Below, piece after piece: positions 12,740 through 24,935 of a stretch of DNA of 64,000 nucleotides. Numbering within the stretch: position 1 is the first letter of the stretch; each line of letters opens with the position of its first letter. The stretch covers positions 73,499,176 to 73,563,175 of the forward strand of contig NC_092355.1 in the NCBI RefSeq assembly GCF_963676685.1. Reading direction: 5' to 3'. The notes beneath the pieces are model-generated. The model saw only the letters and a list, made by a program, of their open reading frames with translations, searched no databases and was not told the DNA's origin. This DNA is from Mytilus edulis. Taxonomy: Eukaryota; Mollusca; Bivalvia; Mytilida; Mytilidae. The position numbers and the translations under genes were made by a program.

Positions 12740-13700
12740 ACATTGACATAATCAAATGACTATTAATAGTCTGTAATTTGCCAGGTGCAATTTGTTTTTT
12801 TGTAACTTGTTTTCTTTGGATTGATCTGAAGATTGAAGATATTTCATCAGATTTTTGTAGATTGTTGTTATGATGTATTTGATAATTACATGATTTTCCC
12901 TGGTTGGGTGAAGGGTTTGACACCTTCAAACTAGTTAAACCCAACCATAGTCTGTTGTTGTTGGTTGATCTAATATTTGTATTTTTTTAAATTTTTTTAT
13001 ATGAAATAGAGCACTTAGTTTTCTAAAAAAAAAATCTCACTTTTTTCAAGTGGGACCTTTTATAGCTGACTATAGGTTTATCTCATTGTTAAAGGCTATA
13101 CTTATTTGATTGCCTATGATTGATTACATTTAATTCTTTTGAACTTTGGTCATGAGAGTTGTCTCATTGGCAATCTTACCACATCTCCATATTTTTATGA
13201 CAGTTCTTCTTAATTAAAACTACTATATAGCTTTTATCCAATCAATCATTTTTTCTTCAAATATATTCCACCTTTGGTTTGTATTGATATTTGATATGTA
13301 AAGGTCATAAAGTTTTTTTTTAAACCTGGTTAATGGTAAACATAAAATCAAAAGAACTAACATACAATATGCATATAGCTTTTTATATACTACAAATATT
13401 TTCAACTTTTTAACTAGTTACATGAAACATTTTTTACCTATTATAAAGAAAATGCACGATCACTTACACTGTTTTCTTTAGTTTAAAAATCTACAGTTAC
13501 CATATACAATGTAGAGAATATTGGACATTTTCTTTGCTGTTTCATATGATAGACCAGCAATAATTACTCTAGTTTGGAAATAAAATATTCACCTTTTTTT
13601 TAGATATTAGCAAAGGCAAAAATGATTATTCAAAATAATTTTTTTTGTCAAAATAATTCACAAATTAAAATAGTGGAAAGATACAGATATTTACAGTATT
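12740..13700. other. 3' flank of the DUF6589-like gene; one family A repeat
   Basis: No clear AATAAA close to the stop. 13058-13192 is a family A repeat (plus orientation: 'ccttttatagctgactatag' through 'gttgtctcattggcaatctt'). No coding potential seen. Confidence 0.5.
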
Positions 13701-13719
13701 TTACCGGTAGTTATTGTAT

Positions 13720-14900
13720 TTATTTTTTATTGAAATTAAAAAAATGCCACAGATGATCTCTTTAATAAAGCTCTACAAGTCTTTTTCTCCATTAAAAGTA
13801 TATAATTGTAATTTCTGTGAGGTACCCTTGAAAACCTGTCTTAAGGTGGTACCCAACACTTTCACTAAAATTAATTTGGTTCGTTTAATTTTCATAAAAT
13901 TTCGTCAAAGTATTTACTTTGAGACTTTGATAAATATATAAAAAATTTAATTTTTTTGAACCAACCATTTTGTCAGAAAAAATACACTGGTTATATAGCA
14001 ATTTGACAAACTCCAATTTTGATCATTGAGAAGCTAAATATTCCTTTTACAACACAACGTAATTAAAACGTTTAGCTGATTTTACAGAGTTATCTCCCTG
14101 TAGTGTTAGGTACCACCTTAAACTTTTTGAAAGTCTGATTAAACCTTTTTTCACATATGGTAGTGAAATGTGGTTATTTGATCATTACATAAATTTGAAT
14201 AATTTTGACAATCTACCAACTGATAGAATACAACAAAAGATGTGGGAATATATTCTGAGGGTCAAAACATAGTCATCAAATATGTCTAGTAGACTTGAAT
14301 GTAACAGGAATCCAATGTTGTTTATTAATTTTGTTTAATGTATAGTTATCATAAAACAATACTTAAAATAAATATAGCTAGAATATTATATAGTGCATTT
14401 AATGCAGGTCAATAATTATCTCATGAAAACTTAAAATGCTGGTTTTCTACACTGAATAAAATGTTAAAGTACTTAAACTTAATACAAAAAAATTGACAAT
14501 AAAAACTCTTATAAGATAATATAATCAGCAATCTGTCTTACAACCACAAATAATCATATCTGGAGCTGTGGACAGAAACCTGGTGTTTTTTAGTAATATT
14601 TTTGTTTCAAATTTTGTTCCCAGTACTATCTTCAAACCAATCTTTTCAAAAATATGAAAAGTAAAATTACACACTTACATGTATGTGCTCAGTTTTTAAA
14701 TTTTAAAATGGGAAGATACAATAAACCCAAAATTCCAAGATAACTACGTTTTTCACTCAGTACAGACTGAAGAAGATTTATTAAAATCTTGTGATGAATA
14801 TAAAGTGTTTAAAGGTACCAGATTATATTATAAAATATAAGGCACATTGTTTACCAATCTTATGGCTTAAATTTAAAAGATTCATGAAATAATCATTTTC
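13720..14900 (+). pseudogene. Decayed LINE (non-LTR retrotransposon) ORF2 3' part
   Basis: Reading across the MITE at 13845-14117 in one frame gives a stretch with LFESLIKPFFTYGSEMW, close to the conserved (L)FDSLVKPILTYGSEVWG block after the reverse transcriptase of many molluscan LINEs. A later IQQKMWEYILRVKT resembles the following 'hxxFcKxILGVkxst' block. Downstream frames are full of stops, so it is an old relic. It occupies the space between the two convergent genes. Confidence 0.5.
13841..14121. mobile_element. TTAA-flanked MITE inserted in the LINE relic
   Basis: Left end TTAAGGTGGTACCCAACACT; right end, reverse complemented, TTAAGGTGGTACCTAACACT. The element is about 273 bp with TTAA on each side. 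Taking out the insert and one TTAA restores the LINE frame exactly, so TTAA is the target duplication, as for piggyBac-type elements. No transposase inside. Confidence 0.8.
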
Positions 14901-15383
14901 TAAACTTTTAAATCCACAAAATATTACTGAATGTACATGTAATCATTTATTCAAATTTGTCAGAGATGCATTAGACATAGGAAACAATTCATAAAAGGAG
15001 GGTTACAATTGTATAACATGTGAAACATTGAAATTTTGTTTTGTATGATATCATACATGTATGACATTTAATGGAGAATACTTATGTTATATTACTTATC
15101 TAATCTGAATCTGAAAATTTGGAGTTATCTCCCATTGTTTTGACCAACTTTTTGTGAATGAAGTATTAGTGGTACATTTTATTTCTAACAGTCAAACATT
15201 TTAATTGAAAGGTGGCAAATTAGGTGTTCTTCAACTTAATTATTTGTTTACTTCTGAAAATCATAACAAGATAGGCCCATTTTCTTGTGTTTTTTTTTAT
15301 AAAAATTTGTTTAAACACTGAATTAGCCCAGTCAATCCATTTTAACTTTCGACTATTAATATGCAGTTTTAAATTGTGTAGAT

Positions 15384-18300
15384 TTAATTTAATGTTTGTA
15401 CAATGAGTAAAATGTTACTCAAATAATGCTGCTTTAGGTGAACATAAGGAAATAAGCCCTGGATGTCCTCTTCACATTTAATGTCTTTGTAGTTCAAAAC
15501 AATTTTGTCACACAAAGTTTGGGTCAATCCTGTCACAAGTTGTTGGTTTAACATGTTTATTTGATCATTTTCTGCATTGAAATATGATTCTAGCATTTCC
15601 TTTAATTGTGTACAATCAGGTTCATCAGCACATTGACAATTATCTATGACCTCACACTTTTCCACTTCACTTACAAGACAATGATCACATTCACATTCTT
15701 TTTCACATACATCACAGCAGTTATGCTTAAGTATTGAATCTAAATCAACCTTTGTCTCAAAATACTGGCTTAGAAACTTTCTTCTGCATGTTTTTAGGAG
15801 GCAGAATTCTCTCACTTCTGGTTGTACAATTGTGTTGGTGGCAATATCACTCATATTGTAATGCATATATGCACTGCTTTGTCGACCATCTCTACCAGCT
15901 CTACCAATTTCTTGTAGATAACCTAAACGAGTAAACAATAATTGTTTTTGTTAAATCATTTCCTTTCATTTTTCAAATTTTTGGTTCTGACATTCATGAA
16001 AAAAACGAAACAATATTACATATTTCAAATTTTAGAACTGCAATTTTTTTCTGTTAAAGTCTCATGTTTTTTTGCATGTTGGTGTATCAGCATATGAAAA
16101 TGTGACCAACATACAGCATTGGCTTTTGATCTCAAGGTGAAAATATGGATTTTTGTATTGTAAATACTTGTGACCTATGACTTTTCATCTTTTTTTACAA
16201 AGTGTTATGATATTTGGAATATCACAAAAGGATGAAGTGTATGATTTTTAGGCGTCTATGTATATATATATATATATATAGTTACAATTATTGGCCTTTC
16301 ACTTGTTGTAAAATATGAAAGTCTTTGTGAAAATTAATTAATATATGCATAATCCAGAACTTTTCTATTTAGATAAATTTATTTATATTTATAAATATGC
16401 AATTGTGTAATATATATGTATTAGACCGCAGTCAAATTTTTTAAGGTGCTTATGATCCAATTCTTGCAATTTAAATATTATAAACTGTTAACATAAATAG
16501 TTAGTTTTATGTTTCCATATGTAGATAGGAGATAACTACCCTTATATTTTATCAGTTGAGTCTGCTTTTTATGCAGCTCTGAACACCATGGTTCTGTTGG
16601 TATTAATAGACACAGTCTAAAGGGGAATAATCCTTACATATGATACTGATTGTCTCCCATATCAATTATGTATTCAGTGTTTTATAATGTTGTATTTTAT
16701 TATATTATTATTTCATTGTTATCATATTGTATGAAATTTTGAAACCCTAATAACCTTTAGTGTAATACGTTATATAGCCTTAATACTTGCATTCCAAAGA
16801 ACTTGGTGGTCCAATGTGGCAAACCCTTTCCACATCTGGGGCATCAGTGCCCATACCATAAGCTTGAGTGGCAAAAAGCAACTTTATGGATCCATGTGTG
16901 TCTGCCATGTTCTGTGCTATATTTTTTTTCATCTAGAATTATACAATTTATTTCAAATGCAAATGATTTATAATGATTTCATATTTCTTTATACATGTAA
17001 AATACTGTTTCATTCAATTCGTTGTTTATTGTTTAATACTAATGAAATATGTTGAATAAAGTGGACATGGACATTAATGTTCTGTAACAATTAAACTGTT
17101 TTTTTTTGCATCCATGTACAAAGATGAATAAGGGTTCTGTCCATGGCCAAATATTAAAATTAAATCAAAGTCAAAAGCACTAAATGCATGAGCGTTATGA
17201 GTATATGACCGCATTAAGATAAAATGAAAATTCATAATATAAGTAGTAACCAATGGATGTCACTGTCATAATTTGTTGGACAATATTAGTGATGGGCACA
17301 TCTAATGATTGGTTTATTTTTCAACTCTTAAAAAAAATATTTCTGAAATATGCTTATTTCTTGTAAACCATATTATGAAATTAAAAGAAAAATCTTCTAC
17401 CTTAAGAATGGAAGTATTATTTATTACAAAAATATGTACAAAAACATCAGACCAAAATGAAAATAGAAAAAATATTTGTACTCCTGTGGAGTCAGTATAC
17501 CAGATTTGAATCCATTCCTTTTTTTGAAAGTTTGCCTGGAGTTTGCTTGTCTATGTTTGATTTCTTAGTAGATTATAAAAGGAATGCTTTATTAATATTT
17601 AAAATAACCTCATCTGTGCAAGGTGCATGGAACTGTGACACTGCTGAAAGTATTTCATCGGTATTGTCTTCCAGGCGGGCTGCCTGTGACACCATGTCAT
17701 AGCCTACTCCACACCATTTCAGTTTTGAATAAACAATAGTTTTGGGAACATTCCAGATCTGACTACAAAGTTCCTCAATATATGGGTTTAACACATCTTG
17801 ATATGAACCTTCTGCTGTTGTTTTACCTCCAGTGAGAGGTAAACGTTTTTGAACTATAAGTTTGATGTTTGGTCTATCAACTGGACCTGATAGGGAAAAC
17901 ACATCTTTCATACAAAGTTGTTGTTGTATCTCTTTCCTCATTTTCGGTGTTGCTGTTGCTGTAAGTGCTAGGATTTTTGCCTGTGGCAATATTGCACGTA
18001 ATTTTGAAATGTTTCTGAAATCTGGACGAAAATCGTGTCCCCATTGAACCACACAATGAGCCTCGTCTACTACAATGTGTGACACATTTTCCCAACTCTT
18101 CTGCTTAAAAATGGTGCAAACTTCTTTTTTTAGAATTTGTTCAGGGTGGCCAAAAATGTACTCAAATTTACCATCCTTGAAATCTGCTGCCTCTGGTCCT
18201 GAAATATAAAAATTAAACCTTTTTGGTACATAAACACCATTTATTTTTAGACTTTGATTAATAATAAGATTAATATGTATTTACAGATTTAATGTAAAAA

Positions 18301-21235
18301 TATTATTAACAGTTTAATTCTTTAGAAACAGATGCATGAATGTAAGGTAATGTATTGCCCACAGGATTCATTTGACATTGGTCTCATTTCATGTTTCTAT
18401 TTCTATAACTAGCTGCAATCAATATTCTATATATGAAATGATTGTGAAGTGTACATGTATTTCCATCTTGGTTATCTGACATTAAAATTTTGGTTTATTT
18501 TATTTAGGGAATTTTATGACTGTAACATTTTTTCGGTCTATGAAGAAATGTTATAAAAAAGGTGCTGCACACTGAATAACCTGTATATGTGTTATACTAA
18601 AGTGTGCACCACATTTTTTATTGTTATTTGTCCATAATTTTATTCTAATTTTCATTTTAAACTGGAGTAAATCATGAAAAGGTTGATGACGTCACAGTCA
18701 CATTTCAAAATTATGTCTACATGTATGAGCTGATAGACAAAACACTGTCACTTGTTACATCCAAAATAAAATTTTGGTTTAATACTTGTAGTTAAATTTT
18801 TAATTTATGAATATCATTGCATAAAACATTTGGTTTGAAAAGCAGGAAAGACAGTTCAGCATGTGCAATTTTGTTTTAATAAATGATTGAAGACAAGTAT
18901 TTTAACATGAAATATAAAATTAAACTTATCAATTTTTGGTTTTTAAATTCTATATTATCTGTTGGATAATTCAAAGTGCTACCAAAGTAATTCACACAAA
19001 AAGGTAATTGAAAGTATATAAAGCAATAAGCACATCAACGGTTCCTGGTCCCCCAGATTATATCAAGAATCTGTATTATCTGCCATAATGGCAGGGGTAT
19101 CATTGGGCACCACCCAACTCATTGTTGCCAGGTTAAATGTGTCATGCAACAGTACTTGAACTTATTATACATAAGATGTAGTAAGAGGTCCAATGAGGCA
19201 ACTATCAATACAAGTCACTAGCCTATTTTAAAAGTATTGCCGAAACATTTTTCTGCAAAGTGTAGCGAGGCTAAAAATAATAAACGAAGGAATCATGCTT
19301 TCTGAGTGTTTCCCAGACCCTGTCTTAATCTGAAAGCTTGAATGTGTTCTGTTTCAAAATTGTTTATATTTTGGACTCAAAGCAAAATGTATAGAATCTG
19401 TGTAAGACTTTAGTTTTTAGGGACAACATCTAAAGAAAAATATTTAGGATAAAGCAAAAATGTAATTCACATAGTTCAGCATGTGGCCACTGGGTTTTCC
19501 TTTTTTCTTTTTGTGTGTGTGACTGTTTCAGCTTGCATAATTTTAATCTTTTATACCTGTAAATTATTAAAAAAAAATTCAAATAAGTCAAGAGGGGGCT
19601 GAATATCATTGATATAACTATGTCAAGTAAGTTTTTATAACACATTTCAATTACAATTTGATGTAGCTCCTATAAACTTGGATACAATTTTTAGTACCGT
19701 AGTTGAAAAGTTGTAATTTTATATTAGCTATATAATATAAAACTAAAAGGTATGCAAAAAAGAATCCAGGATCAGGTGTTTAGTGTTTGTAAGCTCATGA
19801 TTATGTGATTGACCCTTTCAGGATAAAGGAATTCTTTTTTCAAAATTTCATGATTATGATTTGTTTTGATTTTGGACTTCAGGATTTCATGTTTTTTTAA
19901 GTCCAGGATTTGGGGATCACAACCCCTCCTCCCCCCCCTCCCTTTCCCTTCAATGCAGACATTTCAATTGTATCTAATTAATATTTATTCTTTTTTAAAT
20001 AAAAGATATGGGAATTTTTTGAAGATTTTTTTTTTAAAAAGATGAATATTATAAATAATCTGGTGCCCTCTCAAAGTATCAAACTATGAATAGCATTTAT
20101 GAAATGGCTTAAAAGACCTGCTGAGTTATCTATTTTCAATAGTAAAACATTGCAAGTCAGATTAGTTTTTACAAATTACCACAGAACAAACCATTTATTT
20201 TTGTGATTATCAAGGCAGCCCCATGTTAGGGGAGGGGGATTCTGCCAACATGTTTAACTCAACACATTATATATGTATTTGCCTGTCCCAAGTCAGGAGC
20301 CTGTAATTCAGTGGTTGTCGTTTGTTTGTGTTACATATTAGATTTTCATTCATTTTTTTATACAAATAATGTAAGGCCGTTAGTTTTCTTGTTTTGAATA
20401 ATTTTACATTGTCATATAGGGGCCTTTTATAGGTGACTATGCAGTATGGGCTTTGCTCATTGTTGAAGGCTGTATGGTGACCTATAGTTGTTAATGTCTG
20501 TGTCATTTTGGTCTCTTTTGGATAGTTGTCTCATTGGCAATCAATTACCACATCTTCTTTTTTAGTTATTTATTTCACCCCCCACCATGAAATGGTTGTT
20601 CCCTTACACAACATATTTTCTGTTGAAGAACAAATAAATATACATTTATAAATATAATTTGTTCTTCCTTTAACATGTTTAATATTCTGCAAAACTGGAA
20701 CACAATTTAAATATAATATCATTTATTTATATCTATTGGTATTTATAACAGTAATATCAAACATATATCTGTATGAATATTTTTGGTGTCTCTGTTTATC
20801 TGTTTCATACTTGAGTTTCCCTAAAATTAAAAAGTGTCAATGACACTGCAGTCAAGAATGGAATGAATGAATATTACAAATACCTTCAAGACTATTTATT
20901 AGCGCTGAATTAACGTTAACAGCCTTTCTACCCAGCTTTCTTGTCTGCTCTTCAATAATGGCATTTAAGGGGCTGATTATTATGCATTTGGTGTTATTCA
21001 TTTTTCCAAGCATTTCAAAAATTAATGACTTCCCATAGCCAGTGGGTAGCATGATCAACGCATCACTTTTCATTGCACCTTGAATACTTTGCAATTGCAA
21101 AGGTTTCAAGTGGGTTAAATTAACATTTCGCGTACAGTTGATCTTAGTTAAGGCAATTTTATGTATCAAGACATTCTTAAGTTTTTCTTTAAAATCTTTC
21201 ACATCGTCTGCTGCCATATTGTTTATTGTTGTCAT
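15384..21235 (-). CDS. RecQ-type ATP-dependent DNA helicase
   Basis: Exons 21235-20884, 18198-17609, 16932-16791 and 15922-15384 join in phase (1, 0, 1) to 540 residues. Motif 0 is LKPLQLQSIQ (43-52), Walker A LPTGYGKS (63-70, K69), motif II DEAH (162-165), then QWGHDFRPDF; motif III ALTATAT (195-201); motif V FATQAYGMGTD (334-344); motif VI LQEIGRAGRDGR (364-375). A RecQ zinc-binding segment follows (C407, C430, C431, C434), with an extra Cys-rich run (CEKECECDHC). RQC winged-helix and HRDC domains are absent, so this is the short RecQ form. Family members unwind DNA 3' to 5'. The third intron starts with GC, not GT. Its closeness to, and convergence with, a transposase-like gene suggests it may belong to a mobile unit, not to the host RecQ1/WRN/BLM set. 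It could also be an ordinary lineage-specific RecQ paralogue. Confidence 0.85.
16258..16280. repeat. TA microsatellite
   Basis: Run of TA units in the last RecQ intron. Confidence 0.8.
19031..19137 (-). repeat. 105-bp repeat, inverted copy of 6968-7072
   Basis: See 6968-7072; it lies in intron 1 of the RecQ gene, so each of the two convergent genes has one copy in its first coding intron. Confidence 0.7.
20280..20562 (+). repeat. Family A repeat, long copy
   Basis: Starts 'gcctgtcccaagtcaggagcc', then 'gtggttgtcgtttgttt', the central 'ccttttataggtgactatg' and the tail 'gttgtctcattggcaatcaa'. The 50700 and 54865 copies have the same start, so this is near the full unit. Confidence 0.7.
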
Positions 21236-22290
21236 TTACAAATGCATGCCGGGAGAAAACACCGGCTTTCCTATTTTGATGACGTCAATATTTTTAAATT
21301 TAGAACAACCTCGATTTCAAATAAAAAGATGGCGTTATACCCTACCTGTCTTGATATATGAAATATGTAATATGCACATTGATCTAGACAGGCGAACCAG
21401 TCTAGGGGTGAATGGAGAACCTGTTGGGATAATATCGAATGTCGCTAATTGTTTCAGTTAATAAGAAGGAAAAAAACCCGTTGTAATTATTCTTATTTGT
21501 TGTAAATAAAATATTAATTCAATTTCGGATTATATATATTATAAAAGAAAATAAATTCAACTCCATGACACTCGAGCTACCTTCTTACGTTAGAAGATTC
21601 GATATAGAAAAACTTACTGTTCTCTAAAAACACTAAGTACCAAACGGTTACGGTTAAGGACATGATTTTCATTCGTATACATATAGGTAAATACTAGGGT
21701 TATTCATACAATTTTGACTAAAATCTGTAAATGAAAATATATCAATAACCTGATATAACATTGAATATTTTTTTTTTAAATGTCATCCATTATTGTAATA
21801 CTGTTAACAATTGCAGTACTACACATTGAGAGGAGTAAATTTTATATAATAAAAAAAAAAATGTTCCAGATATATCATTTTAAGCATTTGTTTTATCCAC
21901 ATAATTTCTCCTGTGTACATTTAGTTGAATCCTAAGTCCTATGTACTAGAGTATTAATACAGTGTTTTTTCCCCCATATACATTTTATAAAACCTACCAT
22001 CACTTCATATTTTGGATTGCTCATTTCATACAATTCTTCATTCTTCCCCCCTATTGACAATTATGAGGTTGTTTTTCATAAGAAGTCTTGTAAAATATTC
22101 TTTATATTGTTATTTAAAATCATAGATTCCAACACTAAACATTTTATTCATTTTAAAGTGTAGTAAATTGTTCTGACATATTAAAAAAAAAATCTAAATT
22201 TGCCTATTTTCAGTAACTAACTAGTGAACATTATATTGTATTACATAACCATTAGTTACAACAGAATCCATAGTCTAGTAGGAAAGGTCT
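21236..22290. other. Space between RecQ and the small plus-strand gene
   Basis: 5' region of the RecQ gene and of the small gene starting at 22291. No clear TATA box; 'tgatgacgtcaat' at 21279-21291 is a CRE-like TGACGTCA site and could serve both. The rest (21480-22260) is AT-rich with no feature I can support. Confidence 0.3.
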
Positions 22291-23223
22291 ATGATGGAAA
22301 CCTACAGACTGAAAAGCATCTTAGATATTAATCTCAGGTACATGTACATGATTTTTTTTTTATCATTTAACATAACAATTTGTAATAGTAACACTATTTT
22401 AATATATGGTCTTTGTTTTTCATAACAGTCTATGTAAAAGATGTGTAAATTGATAAACCTCAAAAGATGTAAAAATGATAAAACAATAATTTAATGGGAA
22501 GTTTCAAACTATTATGTAGTTTACATAATTATTTGTTATGTAAAGATTCATATCTATTGTTTAAAAGGGTCAATTAGAAGATCTGTAAATCTTAGATTTT
22601 ACAGTTACTTATTAATTATGTAACATTTTTGTATAAAATATACACTACTTTCTTTTTAACAGCACAGGTCAACAGATAGAAGATATTGTAAGTACTAAAA
22701 CTATTCTTTTTACACTTAGATTTTTCAAAAATGTTACTTTTATAAATATAAAATATTTTATCTAAAAAGTCTTCAATGATTGTAGTAAAAGCATTGATTG
22801 TAACAGTGTTAGTACTGTGTACCTCCATTTTCATTTTGAACATCCTTGAGTTTTATGTCATCCTTGTACATGTTATACTTGTTTCCTTTGAATTTTGTAA
22901 CATTTGCTCCTGTTTATCTTATTATTTAAGAGATTGGTTTCTTAATTTAAATTATAGTGTGTGTGTGTGTGTGTATTTTTTTTTCCTGTTGACATTATTG
23001 TATTTTTAATTATATTAATTACTGGAGGTTTTTTTTCCAGGTATAATCAGATTAAATTTATTATGGAAGGAGCAGCAATGATGAAACAAGAGCCTCAAGC
23101 AAATGATGTTCAGACAAGGTATTTAATAATTTTTCATTACTGTTATTATAATTGTTCTTAATCATTACAATATAGATAATGAAACTGAATAGACTGAATC
23201 TCTTACATTTTTGATTATAAAAA

Positions 23224-23395
23224 AGAAGATGCAGTATGATTGCCCATGAGACAACTCTCCACAAAAGACCAAATAACACAGAAATTAACAATTATAGGTA
23301 GCCATATGATCTTCAAGAATGAGCAAAGCCCCTATCACATGGTCAGCTATAAAAGGTCCCACCATGATAATGTAAAACAATTCAAACAAGAAAAT
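23224..23395 (-). repeat. Family A repeat
   Basis: 'gattgcccatgagacaactc' to 'gtcagctataaaaggtccca' is the reverse complement of the family A core; it lies in the last intron of the small gene. Confidence 0.7.
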
Positions 23396-23525
23396 TGATT
23401 AGCATACTATATGATATTTTTACAATATAACAACTAACTATTCTTATTTTGAATTCAGTTCAATATTTGATAATGATAATAATAATTCACTGAATATTTA
23501 TAATTTAAATGTATTTTTTTAGGTA

Positions 23526-23731
23526 CTGTAAATTCAGAAATTAATGCGAGGTTTTTATTATTGCGAAAAATGCGACTGAGTTGTAAACGCAATAATTAAA
23601 ACTCGCATTTTGAAATATTTTATATGAATTTAACAGGATTTTTCTCAAAATCGTTAAAATTAAAATCGCATTTAAGTCTAAAATGACAAAATCGCAATAA
23701 TAAATGAACGCAATAATTTCTGAATTTACAG
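23526..23731. mobile_element. TA-flanked MITE (Tc1/mariner type)
   Basis: Terminal inverted repeats CTGTAAATTCAGAAATTAAT / CTGTAAATTCAGAAATTATT (then GCG in both), TA on either side, internal palindromic words (gcgaaaaatgcg, cgcaataat). No ORF, so it moved with help from another transposase. Confidence 0.8.
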
Positions 23732-24051
23732 TATTCAGAAATAGCTGTGATTACTCATTTGGAAGACCTCCTAAAAAAGAAAATCGACGACATGGCTGTT
23801 AAAATTATGTATCAGGCTGAATTGATGGAACGGAATAAAATGAAACTGAATAGTGACATTGTATTTAAAAAACAATTAAAATCCCGCAAAAGGGATTTAA
23901 TGTCTGAAGAATTAAACAGTTAACCTTAGAAGAAGGACAAACCATATATATAGTTTTTTAAATATCTAAAGACATTTGTTGTTGAATTAATTTTGTATTA
24001 TACATTTGTGTAATGAAATTTATAGATTCTTTTATTTGATGTCTTTATATA

Positions 24052-24057
24052 AATAAA
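24052..24057 (+). terminator. Polyadenylation signal AATAAA
   Basis: 129 bases after the stop of the small plus-strand gene. Confidence 0.5.
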
Positions 24058-24316
24058 GTTATCTTGACAGGCTATGTAGAGAGTTTTTATCAAATGTTAT
24101 ACCTGTATATAATATCTGATTTCATTTAACTTTATAACATGCATGTAAAGGGGTTTATTAGTAAAAAACTAGATATAGTTTAAAAAAAAACCAACACTAA
24201 TAATATATGCATACCTAATTTATTTCACAAATATTCACAAATAAATTACACTGTACAATATCTGAGAGAAAATATCATTTATACTTTTACAGTTTTTCTA
24301 CATGTATTAAACCATA

Positions 24317-24766
24317 TCATCCTAAATGTTTCTGATTCAAAGCTTTATTAATATACTGTGTGATGGCTGTTAAGTAGTTCCATTGTATCAATGTTAATGA
24401 AATGCCTTTAATGGTAGGTTTATGGTTTAAAAATTGTCTGATGTCTATAACTGTTCTCTTGTTGTATTCACATATAGTTAACACAAATTCACTAGGTAGA
24501 CTAAAATGTTTAATAAAAGAGCACAATGACTGGTTGAAGTTTTGGTCAATTTTAATGTAGTCAGTCATGTTTGTGTTTTGTTTTGAAGATTCATATACAC
24601 CACAAGTTATCCACAAAGTTGTTGCTGATAATATTAATATCACAATTACTCCTGTCCATTTCAACATATTTATATGCATTTCATAATGATAGTACATATC
24701 TGACAAACTAGATGCAATGCTTTTTCTTGATGATGAAGATGTAGAATTAATCCTGGTATGTGACAT
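24317..24766 (-). CDS. Single-TM protein with PC4-like C-terminus
   Basis: One open frame of 149 residues; the start is taken at MSHTRIN (24766), since the 23 codons before it look like 5' UTR. Residues 1-22 are Ser-rich, 37-57 form a TM helix (KWTGVIVILILSATTLWITC), and 94-144 read FVLTICEYNKRTVIDIRQFL then PTIKGISLTLIQWNYL. The order and spacing of IDIRxF, K-GISL, QW and a final amphipathic helix match the PC4/p15 (SUB1) C-terminal ssDNA-binding domain. PC4 is normally nuclear, so a membrane anchor before it is odd. A polypurine microsatellite lies 100 bases upstream, and it is convergent with the small gene at 22291. It may be a transposon-borne PC4-like gene, or a fusion after loss of an intron. 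Confidence 0.55.
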   Translation of the reverse strand: MSHTRINSTSSSSRKSIASSLSDMYYHYEMHINMLKWTGVIVILILSATTLWITCGVYESSKQNTNMTDYIKIDQNFNQSLCSFIKHFSLPSEFVLTICEYNKRTVIDIRQFLNHKPTIKGISLTLIQWNYLTAITQYINKALNQKHLG

Positions 24767-24864
24767 GGTTAAAATATTATGACAACCTTTCTCTTTCAAG
24801 TCATCAATGTAAATAAACTTGTAAATAAATAACAACTACTCTTATTTGTCAGTTATGGTTGCTT

Positions 24865-24865
<1 letters not shown>

Positions 24866-24930
<65 letters not shown>
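24866..24930. repeat. CT microsatellite, 65 bp
   Basis: Pure (CT)n just upstream of the PC4-like gene. Confidence 0.95.

Positions 24931-24935
<5 letters not shown>

Larger units (their letters stand above)
22291..23923 (+). pseudogene. Small three-exon gene broken by a MITE
   Basis: Exons 22291-22337 and 23041-23118 and the 3' part 23732-23923 fit together in phase 2 if one G (23523) follows the acceptor at 23521-23522. That would give about 105 residues, rich in Lys/Glu, with a likely coiled coil (ITHLEDLLKKKIDD) and a basic end (KSRKRDL). I do not recognise it. In this sequence a 206-bp MITE (23526-23731) with TA duplications sits right after that G, inside the exon start. The MITE end itself supplies a new acceptor (ttacag at 23726-23731), but its use drops the G and gives a stop four codons later. 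Other AGs within the next 15 bases do not rescue the frame. The AATAAA at 24052-24057 fits the end of its transcript. Confidence 0.6.
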
